A DNA stretch of 64,000 nt. It comes from Saprospiraceae bacterium (GTDB taxonomy: Bacteria; Bacteroidota; Bacteroidia; Chitinophagales; Saprospiraceae). Every line of letters begins with the position of its first letter. Position 1 is the stretch's first letter. The notes beneath the pieces are model-generated. The model was not told where the DNA came from. It searched no databases and saw only the letters and a list, made by a program, of their open reading frames with translations. Where the stretch lies: positions 1-64,000 of the forward strand of contig JAIYAP010000029.1 of the NCBI GenBank assembly GCA_027488935.1. Reading direction: 5' to 3'. Positions 18,042 to 26,976 of the stretch are shown piece after piece. Position numbers and translations under genes: made by a program.

Positions 18042-19580
18042 ATGGAAAAGATACTCATACTCGATTTTGGCTCCCAATACACCCAATTAATTGCACGCCG
18101 GGTGCGTGAAATGAATGTGTATTGTGAAATTGTTCCTTACAACAAACTACCTGAACTTACTGCCGATATAAAAGGCGTAATCCTGTCGGGTAGCCCGTTT
18201 TCTGTCAAACAAAGCGATGCCTTGCGCCTCGATTTGGATAAAATTGCTGGTATCAAGCCGCTTTTGGGCATTTGTTACGGGGCGCAACTCACCGCCGATT
18301 ATTATGGTGGGGCCGTTGGTCGTTCCGAAAAACGGGAGTACGGTAAGGCAATATTGATCAATAATGCGGTAAATGATCCGTTTTTTGCCAATGTTCCGGA
18401 GCGCTCTCAGGTATGGATGAGCCATGGCGATACCATTTTACAACTCCCGGAAGGATTTGAATTGCTGGCACATACGGATAATATTCCGGTGGCAGCCTTT
18501 CGCGCAAAAGCAGGGCGTTTTGCTACACCTTATTATGCGATCCAATTCCACCCGGAAGTGTACCACACGGTAGAGGGCTTTAATTTATTGAAAAATTTTG
18601 TCATCGGCATTTGCGGCTGCGCGGGCGATTGGACCCCAGCGCATTTTGTAGACAGCACGGTTGCGGAGTTAAAAGCCAAAATTGGCAATGAAAAGGTTAT
18701 TATGGCCTTGTCTGGTGGGGTAGACAGCACGGTTGCGGCCAGTTTATTGCACCATGCGATTGGCGATCGGTTGTTTTGCTTTTTTATCGACAATGGCTTG
18801 TTGCGGAAAAATGAATATGAGGAAGTATTGTTGTCTTACAAAGGAATGGGGTTAAATGTAGAAGGTGTAGATGCTAAAAACCGTTTTTATACGGCATTGG
18901 CAGGGGAAAGCAATCCGGAAACAAAGCGTAAAATCATTGGTAAGCTGTTTATCGACTTATTTGAGGAGGCTTCTGAAGCACATCCCGACTTCCAATGGCT
19001 GGGGCAGGGCACCATTTATCCGGACGTAATTGAATCGGTAAGTGTGCATGGGCCATCTGTTACGATTAAAAGCCATCATAATGTGGGTGGTTTGCCCGAT
19101 AAATTGAAGTTAAAGATTGTAGAACCTTTGCGCATGTTGTTCAAAGACGAGGTACGTAGGGTTGGGCGCACCTTGCACATTCCGGATGCTATTTTGAGTC
19201 GGCATCCATTTCCCGGTCCGGGATTAGGTATTCGAATCCTGGGTGATATTACGCCGGAGAAAGTCCAAATGCTGCAGGACGCAGACGCGATTTATATCGG
19301 AAAATTGAAAGAACACGGTTTGTACGATTCGGTTTGGCAAGCAGGTACCATTTTATTACCAATTCAATCGGTGGGGGTGATGGGCGATGAGCGCACGTAT
19401 GAAAAAACGATTGCCTTGCGCGCGGTGAACAGTACGGATGGCATGACGGCCGAATGGAGTAAATTACCGTATGAGTTTTTGGCGGAAGTATCGAGTGAAA
19501 TCATCAATTCGGTAAAAGGAATCAATCGGGTAGTGTACGATATTTCGACCAAACCGCCTGCGACCATTGAGTGGGAATAA
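18042..19580 (+). CDS. guaA: GMP synthase (glutamine-hydrolysing)
   Basis: 512 residues. It converts XMP, glutamine and ATP to GMP, the last step of de novo guanine nucleotide synthesis. The N-terminal class I glutamine amidotransferase has the nucleophile in LLGICYGAQ and the His-Glu pair in QFHPEV. The PP-loop ATP pyrophosphatase domain has ALSGGVDST (about residues 226-234). The C-terminal dimerisation domain ends with [18 protein letters not shown], the classical GuaA terminus. Length and motif order are normal. Confidence 0.98.
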   Translation: MEKILILDFGSQYTQLIARRVREMNVYCEIVPYNKLPELTADIKGVILSGSPFSVKQSDALRLDLDKIAGIKPLLGICYGAQLTADYYGGAVGRSEKREYGKAILINNAVNDPFFANVPERSQVWMSHGDTILQLPEGFELLAHTDNIPVAAFRAKAGRFATPYYAIQFHPEVYHTVEGFNLLKNFVIGICGCAGDWTPAHFVDSTVAELKAKIGNEKVIMALSGGVDSTVAASLLHHAIGDRLFCFFIDNGLLRKNEYEEVLLSYKGMGLNVEGVDAKNRFYTALAGESNPETKRKIIGKLFIDLFEEASEAHPDFQWLGQGTIYPDVIESVSVHGPSVTIKSHHNVGGLPDKLKLKIVEPLRMLFKDEVRRVGRTLHIPDAILSRHPFPGPGLGIRILGDITPEKVQMLQDADAIYIGKLKEHGLYDSVWQAGTILLPIQSVGVMGDERTYEKTIALRAVNSTDGMTAEWSKLPYEFLAEVSSEIINSVKGINRVVYDISTKPPATIEWE

Positions 19581-19624
19581 GGAGTGTGCTGCAATCATTT
19601 CGGCTTAATATGCTTATAAACCTG

Positions 19625-19632
19625 TATATTTG
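19625..19632 (+). promoter_or_regulatory. -7 element (TATATTTG) of lptE-secG operon
   Basis: TATATTTG is a perfect TAnnTTTG, 60 nt upstream of the lptE ATG and 45 nt after the guaA stop. The -33 box is weak. Confidence 0.55.
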
Positions 19633-19691
19633 TAGCAAAAGCCTCAAATTGACCCCTTAAAACGTTATTCCATACACCATTCAACAGGTAT

Positions 19692-20246
19692 ATGATAAAA
19701 CAAACAAAGCGCCCCATGTTGTCTTTTAACCCAGGTATTCGCAAGCACCGTAACTTTTGGGCGCTTGCAATTGGCTTTTTGAGTGTATGTGCGGGTTGTT
19801 ACAGTTTTAAAGGAATTTCGATCGATCCAGCGGTGCGTACTTTTAATGTGCAGATTTTTGAAAATCAAGCATTGAATGCACCCGCTATTTTGGGGATTGA
19901 TTTTACGGAAAAATTGAAAGATAAGGTGCGCAGTGAAACCCGCCTGCTCCTGAACCGTGAAAAGCCGGATGTGGAGTTTAGTGGCGTTTTTGAAGACTTT
20001 CGGGTAGTGCCTGTTGCGCCTAAACCCGGTGAAACGGTGGCTTTTAACCGGCTTGAAATCAGAATAAAAGTGAATTTTATCAACAACAATGAGCCTGAAA
20101 AAGGTTGGGCGACCTCAAAATCCTTTAGTTTTTTTCAGGAGTTTTCAAGTGATCGAGAATTGCTGGTTGTTCAAGACCAGTTAGTTACGGATATTTCCAA
20201 ACAATTGCTGGAGGATGTTTTTAATGCAGCCTTCAATAATTGGTAA
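19692..20246 (+). CDS. lptE: LPS assembly lipoprotein LptE (Bacteroidota type)
   Basis: 184 residues. A signal segment (about 22-38, FWALAIGFLSVCAGC) ends in a lipobox Cys followed by YSFKGISIDPAVRTFNV, the start characteristic of Bacteroidota LptE. LptE plugs the LptD barrel and helps insert lipopolysaccharide into the outer membrane. The remaining sequence alternates beta strands and one helix. An alternative ATG at residue 9 would give a shorter signal peptide. It overlaps the next gene by 32 nt, and secG follows; the lptE-unknown-secG order is familiar in Bacteroidota. Confidence 0.85.
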   Translation: MIKQTKRPMLSFNPGIRKHRNFWALAIGFLSVCAGCYSFKGISIDPAVRTFNVQIFENQALNAPAILGIDFTEKLKDKVRSETRLLLNREKPDVEFSGVFEDFRVVPVAPKPGETVAFNRLEIRIKVNFINNNEPEKGWATSKSFSFFQEFSSDRELLVVQDQLVTDISKQLLEDVFNAAFNNW

Positions 20247-21150
20247 ACACACCAAGCAGGTATTTTATTTAAAAACGGATTGTCCCGAACACGCATTGAC
20301 GCAGGAACGTTTTATAAAATTGATCGATAACCCGGATTTGTTGGCGACCATCACGTTGGAGGAGTTGAAGACGCTGGCATTTGCCTATCCGTATGCCCAT
20401 AACCTTCGTTACCTCCTTGCGCTTAAAGCCGCCCAAACCAACCATGCTGATGCGGCACGCTTTTTACAAGCCGCTGCGGCCTATAGTTTGGACCGCAAAC
20501 AGTTATTCATGCTGGTGGTTCCTCCACAATTGACCCCAGTACCCATAAGTGTTGCAGATGCAGAATCCGTTCTGGAATTGAAACCCATTGAAACGGTTCA
20601 AAAAGCACTGGATGCTTTGTCGCCTTTAGCACGGAACGTAGAAAATAGCGCTATTAATAAATCAGTTTCCCTGCCCGAAACCAGTCCTGTTCCGACAACC
20701 ATTTCGCCCAGTGAAACAGTTCCAGAAAAACCGACGGATGCGCCCACCCCAAGTGCCGATCTGCCGGTCTTTACCCCGATTGTGCCGATTGTAAGTCCCC
20801 CAGATCCAATCCTAGCGCCAAAGCAAGTTCCCGAAAAGCAGTCTTTTGAAGCATGGTTTGGCCAATTTCAGCCTCCCAGCCTGGCATCGGTCCGACCAGC
20901 GCCTGCTCCCATGAAAAAGATCAAACCTCAGCCCCAAAATAGAAAAGAACCCGTGCTTACCGGAGTAGCACAGGTGCTTGCCGAGAAAAGTGTGGCCGAA
21001 AATCAGAGCGTAATTTCCGAAACCCTGGCACGTTTGCTGGTGCAACAAGGGTATAAAGAAAAAGCGATCAATATGTATCTGCGTTTAAGTTTGGCATTTC
21101 CAGAGAAAAGTGCGTACTTTGCGGCCGAAATTGACAAACTAAAAAAATAA
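20215..21150 (+). CDS. Conserved-context protein of the lptE-secG operon, unknown function
   Basis: 311 residues from the ATG at 20215; an ATG at 20224 is an alternative, and GGAGG at 20210-20214 would serve it better. Residues about 20-95 are helical and resemble TPR-like packing (ELKTLAFAYPYAHNLRYLLALKAA). A long Pro/Thr/Ser-rich linker (about 105-225) is probably disordered. The C-terminal 65 residues are helical again (SETLARLLVQQGYKEKAINMYLRL), another TPR-like unit. No TM or signal is seen, so it should be cytoplasmic. It overlaps lptE by 32 nt and ends 6 nt before secG. Confidence 0.75.
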   Translation: MFLMQPSIIGKHTKQVFYLKTDCPEHALTQERFIKLIDNPDLLATITLEELKTLAFAYPYAHNLRYLLALKAAQTNHADAARFLQAAAAYSLDRKQLFMLVVPPQLTPVPISVADAESVLELKPIETVQKALDALSPLARNVENSAINKSVSLPETSPVPTTISPSETVPEKPTDAPTPSADLPVFTPIVPIVSPPDPILAPKQVPEKQSFEAWFGQFQPPSLASVRPAPAPMKKIKPQPQNRKEPVLTGVAQVLAEKSVAENQSVISETLARLLVQQGYKEKAINMYLRLSLAFPEKSAYFAAEIDKLKK

Positions 21151-21156
21151 AAGCAT

Positions 21157-21426
21157 ATGTTATCTACCCTTGCGGTGTTTATTGCCCTCGTAAGCATTCT
21201 TCTGATGGCAGCCATACTGATCCAGAATCCAAAAGGTGGCGGTATTGACGCGAATTTCGGTGGTCAGGCGCAACAACTGTTTGGCGCAGCCCGGTCTACA
21301 GATTTTATTGAAAAAGCAACCTGGGTACTTGCGGGTACTTTGATTGTGTTGTGTGTGGTAGCGGTTTTGACCGTTGGTGCTGGTGGGGGCGCAAGTCCTG
21401 CCGATATGCCATTACAGTCTCAATAA
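21157..21426 (+). CDS. secG: Preprotein translocase subunit SecG
   Basis: 89 residues, typical SecG length. Two transmembrane helices (about 4-22 and 52-72) flank the conserved cytoplasmic loop: IQNPKGGGIDANFGG and a Phe-Gly-Ala motif (LFGAARSTDF). SecG helps SecYE with preprotein translocation. It is the last gene of the lptE operon and is followed 19 nt later by a strong terminator. Confidence 0.95.
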   Translation: MLSTLAVFIALVSILLMAAILIQNPKGGGIDANFGGQAQQLFGAARSTDFIEKATWVLAGTLIVLCVVAVLTVGAGGGASPADMPLQSQ

Positions 21427-21444
21427 TTGATCTAAGGCATTTTA

Positions 21445-21485
21445 AAACAGCCCGGAGCAGTGATTTTCATCGCTCCGGGCTGTTT
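21445..21485 (+). terminator. Terminator after secG
   Basis: A 14-bp perfect stem: 21445-21458 pairs with 21472-21485 (core CCCGGAGC/GCTCCGGG) around a 13-nt loop. The U-tail is short (the arm itself ends in TGTTT). Confidence 0.85.
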
Positions 21486-21511
21486 GTATTGGTTCATAGA
21501 CTTGTATTTTG
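21483..21511 (+). promoter_or_regulatory. Possible promoter embedded in the secG terminator
   Basis: TTTG (21483-21486), inside the 3' terminator arm, is followed after 18 nt by TATTTTG (21505-21511), a one-base-short version of TAnnTTTG. It would drive the esterase gene at 21562. Confidence 0.4.
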
Positions 21512-21561
21512 CAGCCAAAACAAGTTTAATCCGTAAACACCGACCGTGTAATCACCCGTAT

Positions 21562-22410
21562 ATGAATTTTTGGTCAAAACCTATTCGCTCGTTCCAGTCG
21601 CTCCTGCGTGGAAAAGCGCCGCATATTCGGCAAATTCGCCATTGGTACTCACCGATCCTCGATCGTACGGTTGATTTGGATGTTTATTTGCCGCCAGATT
21701 ACAACAAAGGTCCCAAAAAAAGTTATCCACTGGTGTTGTTTAATGACGGACAGGATTTGCCCGTCATGGATTTTGCGGGTATTTTGGAAAATTTGTACCG
21801 GGAAGCAGCCATTCCCAACCTGATTGCGGTCGGAATTTATGCCAATTTTGAACGGATCCGTGAATACGGCACTGCACGGCAACCGGATTATAAAGGTCGG
21901 GGCGACAAGGCCGGGCTTTACCGCGATTTTGTGATGCAAGAATTATTACCCTTGCTGAATCGCCGATTTCGATTGTCGGGCGAACCCAAAGAAACCATTT
22001 ATGCCGGATTTTCATTGGGTGCCTTGTCGGCCATGGATATTGCCTGGGAGTATCCACAGATTTTTGGCGGCGTGGGTATTTTTTCCGGTGCCTTGTGGTG
22101 GCGCTGGTCGGATGTGGATCCTGCCGACCCAGATGCCGACCGAATTATGCTCGATATTGTGCAAAAAACGGTTGAGGTCGATACGAACCAACGTTTCTGG
22201 TTTGAATGTGGCACCTTGGATGAGTCGGACGACCGCAACAACAACGGCCGCATTGATGCCATTGATGATACCCTGGATTTGATGCAGGCCTTGCAGGAAA
22301 AAGGAATCCCCGAGGAATCCATGTATTATTTGGAGATAGAAGGCGGCCGACACGACCAACGCACCTGGGGGGAAGCCATGCCAGCGTTTTTGACCTGGAT
22401 GTTGGGTTAG
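21562..22410 (+). CDS. Esterase, alpha/beta hydrolase (esterase D family)
   Basis: 282 residues from the ATG at 21562; the longer frame from 21460 would begin inside the secG terminator and is rejected. The nucleophile elbow is AGFSLGALSA (Ser about 154), the fold begins with YPLVLFNDGQDLP (strand and oxyanion region), and a catalytic His is likely in EGGRHDQRTW (about 265). Family members hydrolyse carboxylic esters, including ferric enterobactin-type or acyl-sugar esters; the substrate here is unknown. No signal peptide. Its stop codon directly abuts the stop codon of the convergent mazG. Confidence 0.82.
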   Translation: MNFWSKPIRSFQSLLRGKAPHIRQIRHWYSPILDRTVDLDVYLPPDYNKGPKKSYPLVLFNDGQDLPVMDFAGILENLYREAAIPNLIAVGIYANFERIREYGTARQPDYKGRGDKAGLYRDFVMQELLPLLNRRFRLSGEPKETIYAGFSLGALSAMDIAWEYPQIFGGVGIFSGALWWRWSDVDPADPDADRIMLDIVQKTVEVDTNQRFWFECGTLDESDDRNNNGRIDAIDDTLDLMQALQEKGIPEESMYYLEIEGGRHDQRTWGEAMPAFLTWMLG

Positions 22411-23187
22411 TTACGATTTCTCTTCCTTTTTTGCAGCTTGCCACAGCGCTTCCATTTCTGACAATTGCATGTCTTTCAAGGGTTTGGGTGCGTTCGATTC
22501 AATAAACTCAAAGCGTTGTTTGAACTTGCGATTTACCCGTTCCAGGGCTGTTTCCGGGTCGACTCCAATAAACCGGGCGTAATTGACCATAGAGAACAGC
22601 ACATCGCCAAATTCTTCTTCAATATCGGCCTGGGGCGCCTGGTTGGTGATATTTTCCTGTAATTCGCCAATTTCCTCTTCCACTTTGGCCCAAACTTGTT
22701 CGGCATTTTCCCATTCAAAACCCACTTGTTTGGTTTTTTCCTGCATGCGGTAGGCTTTTACCATGGCAGGCAAACTGGTAGGTACGCCTTCCAGGATTGA
22801 TTTTTTACCCTCTTTCAGTTTGAGTTGTTCCCAGTTGCGTTTTACCTCGGCCTCATCGGCTACGGTAACATCGCCATAAATATGCGGGTGGCGGGAAATG
22901 AGTTTATCGCAAATGGCATTGAGCGCATCGGCAATATCGAACGCGCCTTGTTCGGAGCCAATTTTTGCATAAAATACCATATGCAGCATGATATCGCCGA
23001 TTTCCTCCTTGATTCCTTTTAAATCATTGGATAAAATCGCGTCTGCGAGTTCATACGTTTCTTCGATGGTGAGGTTGCGGAGCGATTCGAGGGTTTGCTT
23101 GCGATCCCACGGACATTGTTCGCGGAGTTCGTCCATGATGGTAAGCAGGCGGACGAAGGCATCAGACTTTTCTTGTTGGGTAGACAT
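22411..23187 (-). CDS. mazG: Nucleoside triphosphate pyrophosphohydrolase MazG
   Basis: 258 residues from the ATG at 23187; a start at 23208 adds seven hydrophobic residues. MazG converts NTPs and dNTPs to NMP and pyrophosphate. Both MazG domains are present: N-terminal CPWDRKQTLESL and EETYELADAI (metal-binding EExxxD), then GDIMLHMVFYAKI; the C-terminal repeat has EIGELQENI and EEFGDVLFSMVNYARF. Length matches E. coli MazG. A TATCTTTG box lies only 6 nt upstream of the ATG. A hairpin with T-run lies just upstream. Confidence 0.94.
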   Translation of the reverse strand: MSTQQEKSDAFVRLLTIMDELREQCPWDRKQTLESLRNLTIEETYELADAILSNDLKGIKEEIGDIMLHMVFYAKIGSEQGAFDIADALNAICDKLISRHPHIYGDVTVADEAEVKRNWEQLKLKEGKKSILEGVPTSLPAMVKAYRMQEKTKQVGFEWENAEQVWAKVEEEIGELQENITNQAPQADIEEEFGDVLFSMVNYARFIGVDPETALERVNRKFKQRFEFIESNAPKPLKDMQLSEMEALWQAAKKEEKS

Positions 23188-23200
23188 AGGGGCAAAGATA

Positions 23201-23239
23201 AAAAACAAGTTGCGATGGGATCGTTTCCCATCGCAACTT
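23201..23239 (-). terminator. Rho-independent terminator upstream of mazG
   Basis: AAGTTGCGATGGGA (23207-23220) pairs perfectly (14 bp) with 23226-23239. Read on the minus strand the hairpin is followed by GTTTTTTA, so it ends minus-strand transcripts that come from the regulator side (23240-24263). Confidence 0.8.
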
Positions 23240-23448
23240 AAAAAAACGGAACAGGTTTAAACAGTGGATTAGATCGGACTTTGGTAAAGAAAAGAATAGT
23301 GTGTGTTGTTTTCTGCTTTGTTCTTTTTCCCCGGTATGGGATGCGCTAAAGGATCACAAGACAATTTACATCGTAGGTTTGTGGCTTTCGCAGGTTTCGT
23401 TCATGGACCTGTTCCGTAAGTACCGCGCATTCTTGCCAACGGCGGTAC
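23240..23448 (-). ncRNA. Candidate structured non-coding RNA (6S-like architecture)
   Basis: The 368-nt gap 23188-23555 has no ORF. ACGGAACAGGT (23246-23256) and its exact complement ACCTGTTCCGT (23407-23417) form an 11-bp closing stem 150 nt apart. Inside, TGCGCTAAAG (23342-23351) pairs with CTTTCGCA (23385-23392) with one bulge, and CACAA/TTGTG nests within. A GTACCGC/GCGGTAC hairpin (23420-23448) lies next to the closing stem. On the minus strand the closing stem is followed at once by seven T residues. The long closing stem, large internal region and distal hairpin recall 6S RNA, but the strand and identity are not proven and no consensus promoter was found. Confidence 0.4.
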
Positions 23449-23555
23449 AGTCATAGCGTTTTTTCTTGTTTTTTGGATTAAGTTTATTCTTTGAAGGCTT
23501 GGTATGGGATTTAGATTAAATCGGTTTGTGTGTTTTTTAGAGTGGTTGTTATCTG

Positions 23556-24263
23556 TTATAACGAAGGATCAATTCTTGATCCGGTTATTCCTTTTTTTAA
23601 CACGTAACTGATGGCTTCTCCTTTTGAATTGACATGCAGTTTGCGGTAGATGCCTTGAATATGGTTTTTTACCGTATCTGCGCTGATAAAATAGCGCGCT
23701 GCAATCATTTTATAGGATAATCCATCGACCAGGCCTTCCAAAATTTCCAATTCGCGCGGTGATAAACTGGCGAATAATTGATCGTGTACTTCGGTGGCTT
23801 TGGTTGTGTTTGTTGTATGGACGGTTGGTTGGTTGTTCGGACCGTGAAAATAACGAAGCACTTTTCGAGCAATTGCGGGGGTCATAGGTGAACCGCCTTG
23901 ACTTACGGCGATGACGGCATCCAAAATTTCTTCCGATCCTGCTTTTTTCAAAATGTACCCGGTTGCACCATTTCTTAAAGCCTGAAAAATCCGGTCTTCC
24001 TCTTCACTTACCGTTAGCATCACTACTTGTGCATTGGGATGAACTTCCTTCACTAACACCGTCGCCTCAATTCCAGTCATCCCCGGCATGTCAATATCCA
24101 TCAAAATGACATCCGGTTTTAAGTTGCTTACTACTTCTTGCACCCGAAGACAATTCGGAAATGCACCCGCCACTTCCACCTCCTCGGTATAGCGAAACAA
24201 CTGAAGCAAACTTTCCCTGAAATGGTGGTTGTCTTCGAATATTACAAGACGCAACGGCGTCAT
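23556..24263 (-). CDS. LuxR/NarL-type two-component response regulator
   Basis: 235 residues from the ATG at 24263; the 17 extra upstream residues of the open frame lack receiver features. The receiver domain has acidic pocket residues FEDNHH (about 9-14), the phospho-acceptor Asp56 in VILMDIDMPGMTG, Thr near LTVSEEE, and Lys in ILKKAG. A GerE/LuxR helix-turn-helix follows (about 170-230: SPRELEILEGL, IAARYFISADTVKNHIQGIYRKL). No histidine kinase is adjacent, so its partner is elsewhere. A TACCTTTG box lies 34 nt upstream. Confidence 0.92.
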   Translation of the reverse strand: MTPLRLVIFEDNHHFRESLLQLFRYTEEVEVAGAFPNCLRVQEVVSNLKPDVILMDIDMPGMTGIEATVLVKEVHPNAQVVMLTVSEEEDRIFQALRNGATGYILKKAGSEEILDAVIAVSQGGSPMTPAIARKVLRYFHGPNNQPTVHTTNTTKATEVHDQLFASLSPRELEILEGLVDGLSYKMIAARYFISADTVKNHIQGIYRKLHVNSKGEAISYVLKKGITGSRIDPSL

Positions 24264-24296
24264 ACGAGGCGTGTTTTTTTCATTTTCTTGATGATA

Positions 24297-24304
24297 CAAA
24301 GGTA
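24297..24304 (-). promoter_or_regulatory. -7 element (TACCTTTG) of the response regulator gene
   Basis: Minus-strand TACCTTTG 34 nt upstream of the regulator ATG; no clear TTG at -33. Confidence 0.5.
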
Positions 24305-24403
24305 GGCTTGGCATAGGCTATAGCGGAATAGGAGGTTTGTACTAATTTGGTAATATGAATACCAAGATTAGGGTATAAGTTATTTTAAAAGATGCTTTGA
24401 ACG

Positions 24404-25459
24404 TTAAAAAAGCAGGAGGCTTGCCCCCAAACTCCCCACAAAAACAAGTACCAAGCAAATTGCGGAAACAAAGGAAAAAGCCAGCCATTTAAGGACGCCT
24501 TTTTTCCAGGAAAGGTTGTAATAGGTTTTAAAAGCCCAAAATAAGCCCAACCAGAGCCACCAAACCGCCCAAACTGGCTGAACTGGCAGGCCCAAAAAAC
24601 GTTTGAGCACCGTAAGAAAAAAAAGCAGGAACAAGAAGCCCGACAACATATGCAAGAGCAGGATGAAGTGCTCCACATATTTTCTTTTTTGTTTTCGGTA
24701 TTGAAAAGACAAATACGACGACATGATGCCGATCAGGATCAGTAGGGTCCAGGAGGAGGTGCCGATATAATGCCGGAGCAGGCTTTTTTGATCTCGGCCA
24801 CTTTTAATCAATTGGTTGAGTAAAAATCGATCGGAAGTGTGGTCAATATGATAGCGTTTGGCGAGGGTATCGATGGGATAGTTGAGCATATCCTTGATGG
24901 CAATTTTACCCTGGTAATGGCTGAATAAACTTAGCAGGGCAATACTATCCTTGTTTGGCATGCCTAAATTTTCCTTGACTTCTACAAAACGCAGTAAAGA
25001 ATCAATGGCCTGGCGTTGTTGGGGGGTACGAAGTTCAGGTGGCAGCGAATCGATATTTTGGGCAATATGATCGAGCAGGGTAAGTTTGCCTTTGGTTTCA
25101 TCAAATTTGATGTTCCAACCGATTACCGCTTGGCCGTCATTGCTGTTCTTATTCATTTGATAAGAAATATAAAACAGCATGAAAAACATGGTAAACAAAA
25201 AAAACTGTAAGGGGTGCGGATAGCGTTTTTGTTTACCTTTAAAATATTCGATGGTGACTTTGCCGGGGATCAGCAGTTGCCATACCATGCGTAAGAATTT
25301 GCTTTCGAGGTGAAAAGTGGTATTCCAAAAGCGAATGAGCAGGTCGCGCATGCGCACTTTCCCATCGGTATCGCGTTGTCCGCAATGGGCGCAAAATTTC
25401 GCCTGGTACGAGAGCGGGTAAAAGCAGTTTTTGCAGTAGTGGTTGTTACTGTATTTCAT
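24404..25459 (-). CDS. DUF3667 membrane protein with N-terminal zinc ribbon
   Basis: 351 residues. A zinc ribbon (CKNCFYPLSYQAKFCAHCGQ, about 9-28) is followed by the conserved VRMRDLLIRFW and IPGKVTIEYFKGKQKRYPHP region, then a TM helix (about 88-105), a soluble mostly helical region (about 110-245) and three to four TM helices at the C-terminus. This is the DUF3667 layout; the function is unknown. A paralogue with the same landmarks lies at 59723-60892. Confidence 0.82.
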   Translation of the reverse strand: MKYSNNHYCKNCFYPLSYQAKFCAHCGQRDTDGKVRMRDLLIRFWNTTFHLESKFLRMVWQLLIPGKVTIEYFKGKQKRYPHPLQFFLFTMFFMLFYISYQMNKNSNDGQAVIGWNIKFDETKGKLTLLDHIAQNIDSLPPELRTPQQRQAIDSLLRFVEVKENLGMPNKDSIALLSLFSHYQGKIAIKDMLNYPIDTLAKRYHIDHTSDRFLLNQLIKSGRDQKSLLRHYIGTSSWTLLILIGIMSSYLSFQYRKQKRKYVEHFILLLHMLSGFLFLLFFLTVLKRFLGLPVQPVWAVWWLWLGLFWAFKTYYNLSWKKGVLKWLAFSFVSAICLVLVFVGSLGASLLLF

Positions 25460-25520
25460 GCGGGTAAAAGTCTAATATTTTGTTGATTTTTTTCTAATTT
25501 TTGATCTGGATAATACGAAC

Positions 25521-25548
25521 TTTGAAAGGACTGATTGAAGTATATTTG
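25521..25548 (+). promoter_or_regulatory. Promoter of the CtlX-like gene
   Basis: TATATTTG (25541-25548), a perfect TAnnTTTG, with TTTG at 25521-25524. The 16-nt spacer is short. It lies inside the longest open frame, which supports the ATG at 25582 as the real start. Confidence 0.5.
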
Positions 25549-25581
25549 CCGGATTCGATCCATTTCAATCCAATATTGCTT

Positions 25582-26517
25582 ATGCGTAGTCAAACTACCC
25601 CTTATATTTTAATGGTCCGCCCTTCCAATTTTGGATTTAATGCGGAAACGGCCGCCAACAATGCATTTCAAGTACAAGACGGGCAAATGTCGCCCGAAGC
25701 CATGCGTCAACAAGCCATTGCTGAATTTGATGAAATGGTAAAGCGCTTGCGTGCATCAGGCGTACAGGTGCTGGTCGCCAAAGATTCTCTGCGTCCGATC
25801 AAACCGGATGCGATTTTTCCTAACAATTGGGTGAGTTTTCATCAAGAGGGATTTGTGGTCACTTACCCCATGTTTGCGCCCACCCGCCGCAAGGAACGCC
25901 GTCGCCAGGTAATTGATTTAGTATTAAAAGCGGGTTTTCAATCTAACCATCGGGTAAACCTGGAGTTTAATGAAAAACGCAGTCGATTTTTGGAAGGTAC
26001 GGGCAGCATCATTTTTGATCATGCGTATCAGTTGGCTTACGCTTGCTTGAGTCCGCGCACGGATGCGAGTTTGTTGGATGATCTTTGTGCCGAAATTGGA
26101 TATACACCTGTGTTGTTTCACGCCGTAGATGGGGCGGGGCAGGATATTTACCACACCAACGTTATGATGGCATTGGGTGAAACTTTTGTAGTGATTTGTA
26201 TGGATTCGGTGCGCGATGCACAAGAACGGGCCATGCTGGAGCAAAAATTCAAGGATACCGGCAAATTGATCTTAGATATTTCCCTGGATCAGATGAATCA
26301 TTTTGCCGGCAATATGTTGCAGGTGCGAAATCTGGATGGCCAAACTTTTTTGGTAATGTCGGAGCAAGCTTATAAAATATTGAGCAGCGATCAAGTTGCC
26401 GTACTGCAAAAGCATACTCAATTATTGCACAGTCCTTTATATACGATTGAAAAATACGGCGGCGGTAGTGCGCGGTGCATGATGGCAGAGGTGTTTTTAC
26501 CCCAAGTCACGGTTTAA
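25582..26517 (+). CDS. ctlX: Arginine-deiminase-fold amidinohydrolase (CtlX-like)
   Basis: 311 residues from the ATG at 25582. The guanidino-modifying enzyme fold is shown by MVRPSNFGFN at the N-terminus, IFPNNWVSFH (substrate Asn/Asp loop), FLEGTGSIIFDH (conserved Glu/Gly), the catalytic His in YHTNVMMALG (about residue 194) and the C-terminal nucleophile Cys in GGGSARCMMAEVF (about 304). This group, annotated as citrulline utilisation hydrolase CtlX or DDAH-like, releases ammonia or amines from citrulline/arginine-type substrates. No arginine catabolic genes are adjacent, so the substrate is not confirmed. Confidence 0.85.
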   Translation: MRSQTTPYILMVRPSNFGFNAETAANNAFQVQDGQMSPEAMRQQAIAEFDEMVKRLRASGVQVLVAKDSLRPIKPDAIFPNNWVSFHQEGFVVTYPMFAPTRRKERRRQVIDLVLKAGFQSNHRVNLEFNEKRSRFLEGTGSIIFDHAYQLAYACLSPRTDASLLDDLCAEIGYTPVLFHAVDGAGQDIYHTNVMMALGETFVVICMDSVRDAQERAMLEQKFKDTGKLILDISLDQMNHFAGNMLQVRNLDGQTFLVMSEQAYKILSSDQVAVLQKHTQLLHSPLYTIEKYGGGSARCMMAEVFLPQVTV

Positions 26518-26621
26518 GATAAAATTGTTGGTTGGGGTGTAACCTGTAGTACGAGCATGCTGTCATAGGTGGCAACAATACAGAACGAGATCAATTTTGT
26601 TTCACCGTAAAAATTAAAAAA

Positions 26622-26972
26622 ATGGATGCTACCATGATTGCCGTGCCTATAACCGTTAGTCTTGGCGCTTTTTTGATGGTTTGGGCTTTGCGTTACCTCC
26701 AGAATAAAGAGAATATGGCCTTAATTGAGCGCGGATTGAATCCCGCCGATCAAAAACGCAACAAGGAAAATGACCCAACTACTACTTTAAAAAATGCCCT
26801 CATGTTTATGGGCGCGGGTTTGGGTTTGTTGTTGGCGATTATTATTACTAATACGTTGCATTTGGAAGAAGATGCGAATACAGGCATTTATTTTTCGCTG
26901 ATCGCTATTTTTGGCGGCATGGGGATGCTGGGTGCTTATTTGTATGAGCGGAAAAATCCGCCAGGGGAGTAG
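26622..26972 (+). CDS. Small membrane protein, DUF6249-like
   Basis: 116 residues with three TM helices (about 7-24, 64-82 and 88-108) separated by a charged loop (NKENMALIERGLNPADQKRNKEND) that carries the 'ALIERGL' pattern typical of DUF6249 proteins. Those genes often follow ECF sigma factors, but none is present here. Function unknown. It ends just before a large inverted repeat that separates it from the convergent phospholipase gene. Confidence 0.75.
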   Translation: MDATMIAVPITVSLGAFLMVWALRYLQNKENMALIERGLNPADQKRNKENDPTTTLKNALMFMGAGLGLLLAIIITNTLHLEEDANTGIYFSLIAIFGGMGMLGAYLYERKNPPGE

Positions 26973-26976
26973 TTGG

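Noticed and set aside
23193-23200. TATCTTTG as the mazG promoter
   Set aside because: It lies only 6 nt before the ATG and has no -33 TTG at 19-21 nt, so it would produce a leaderless message; kept as uncertain.
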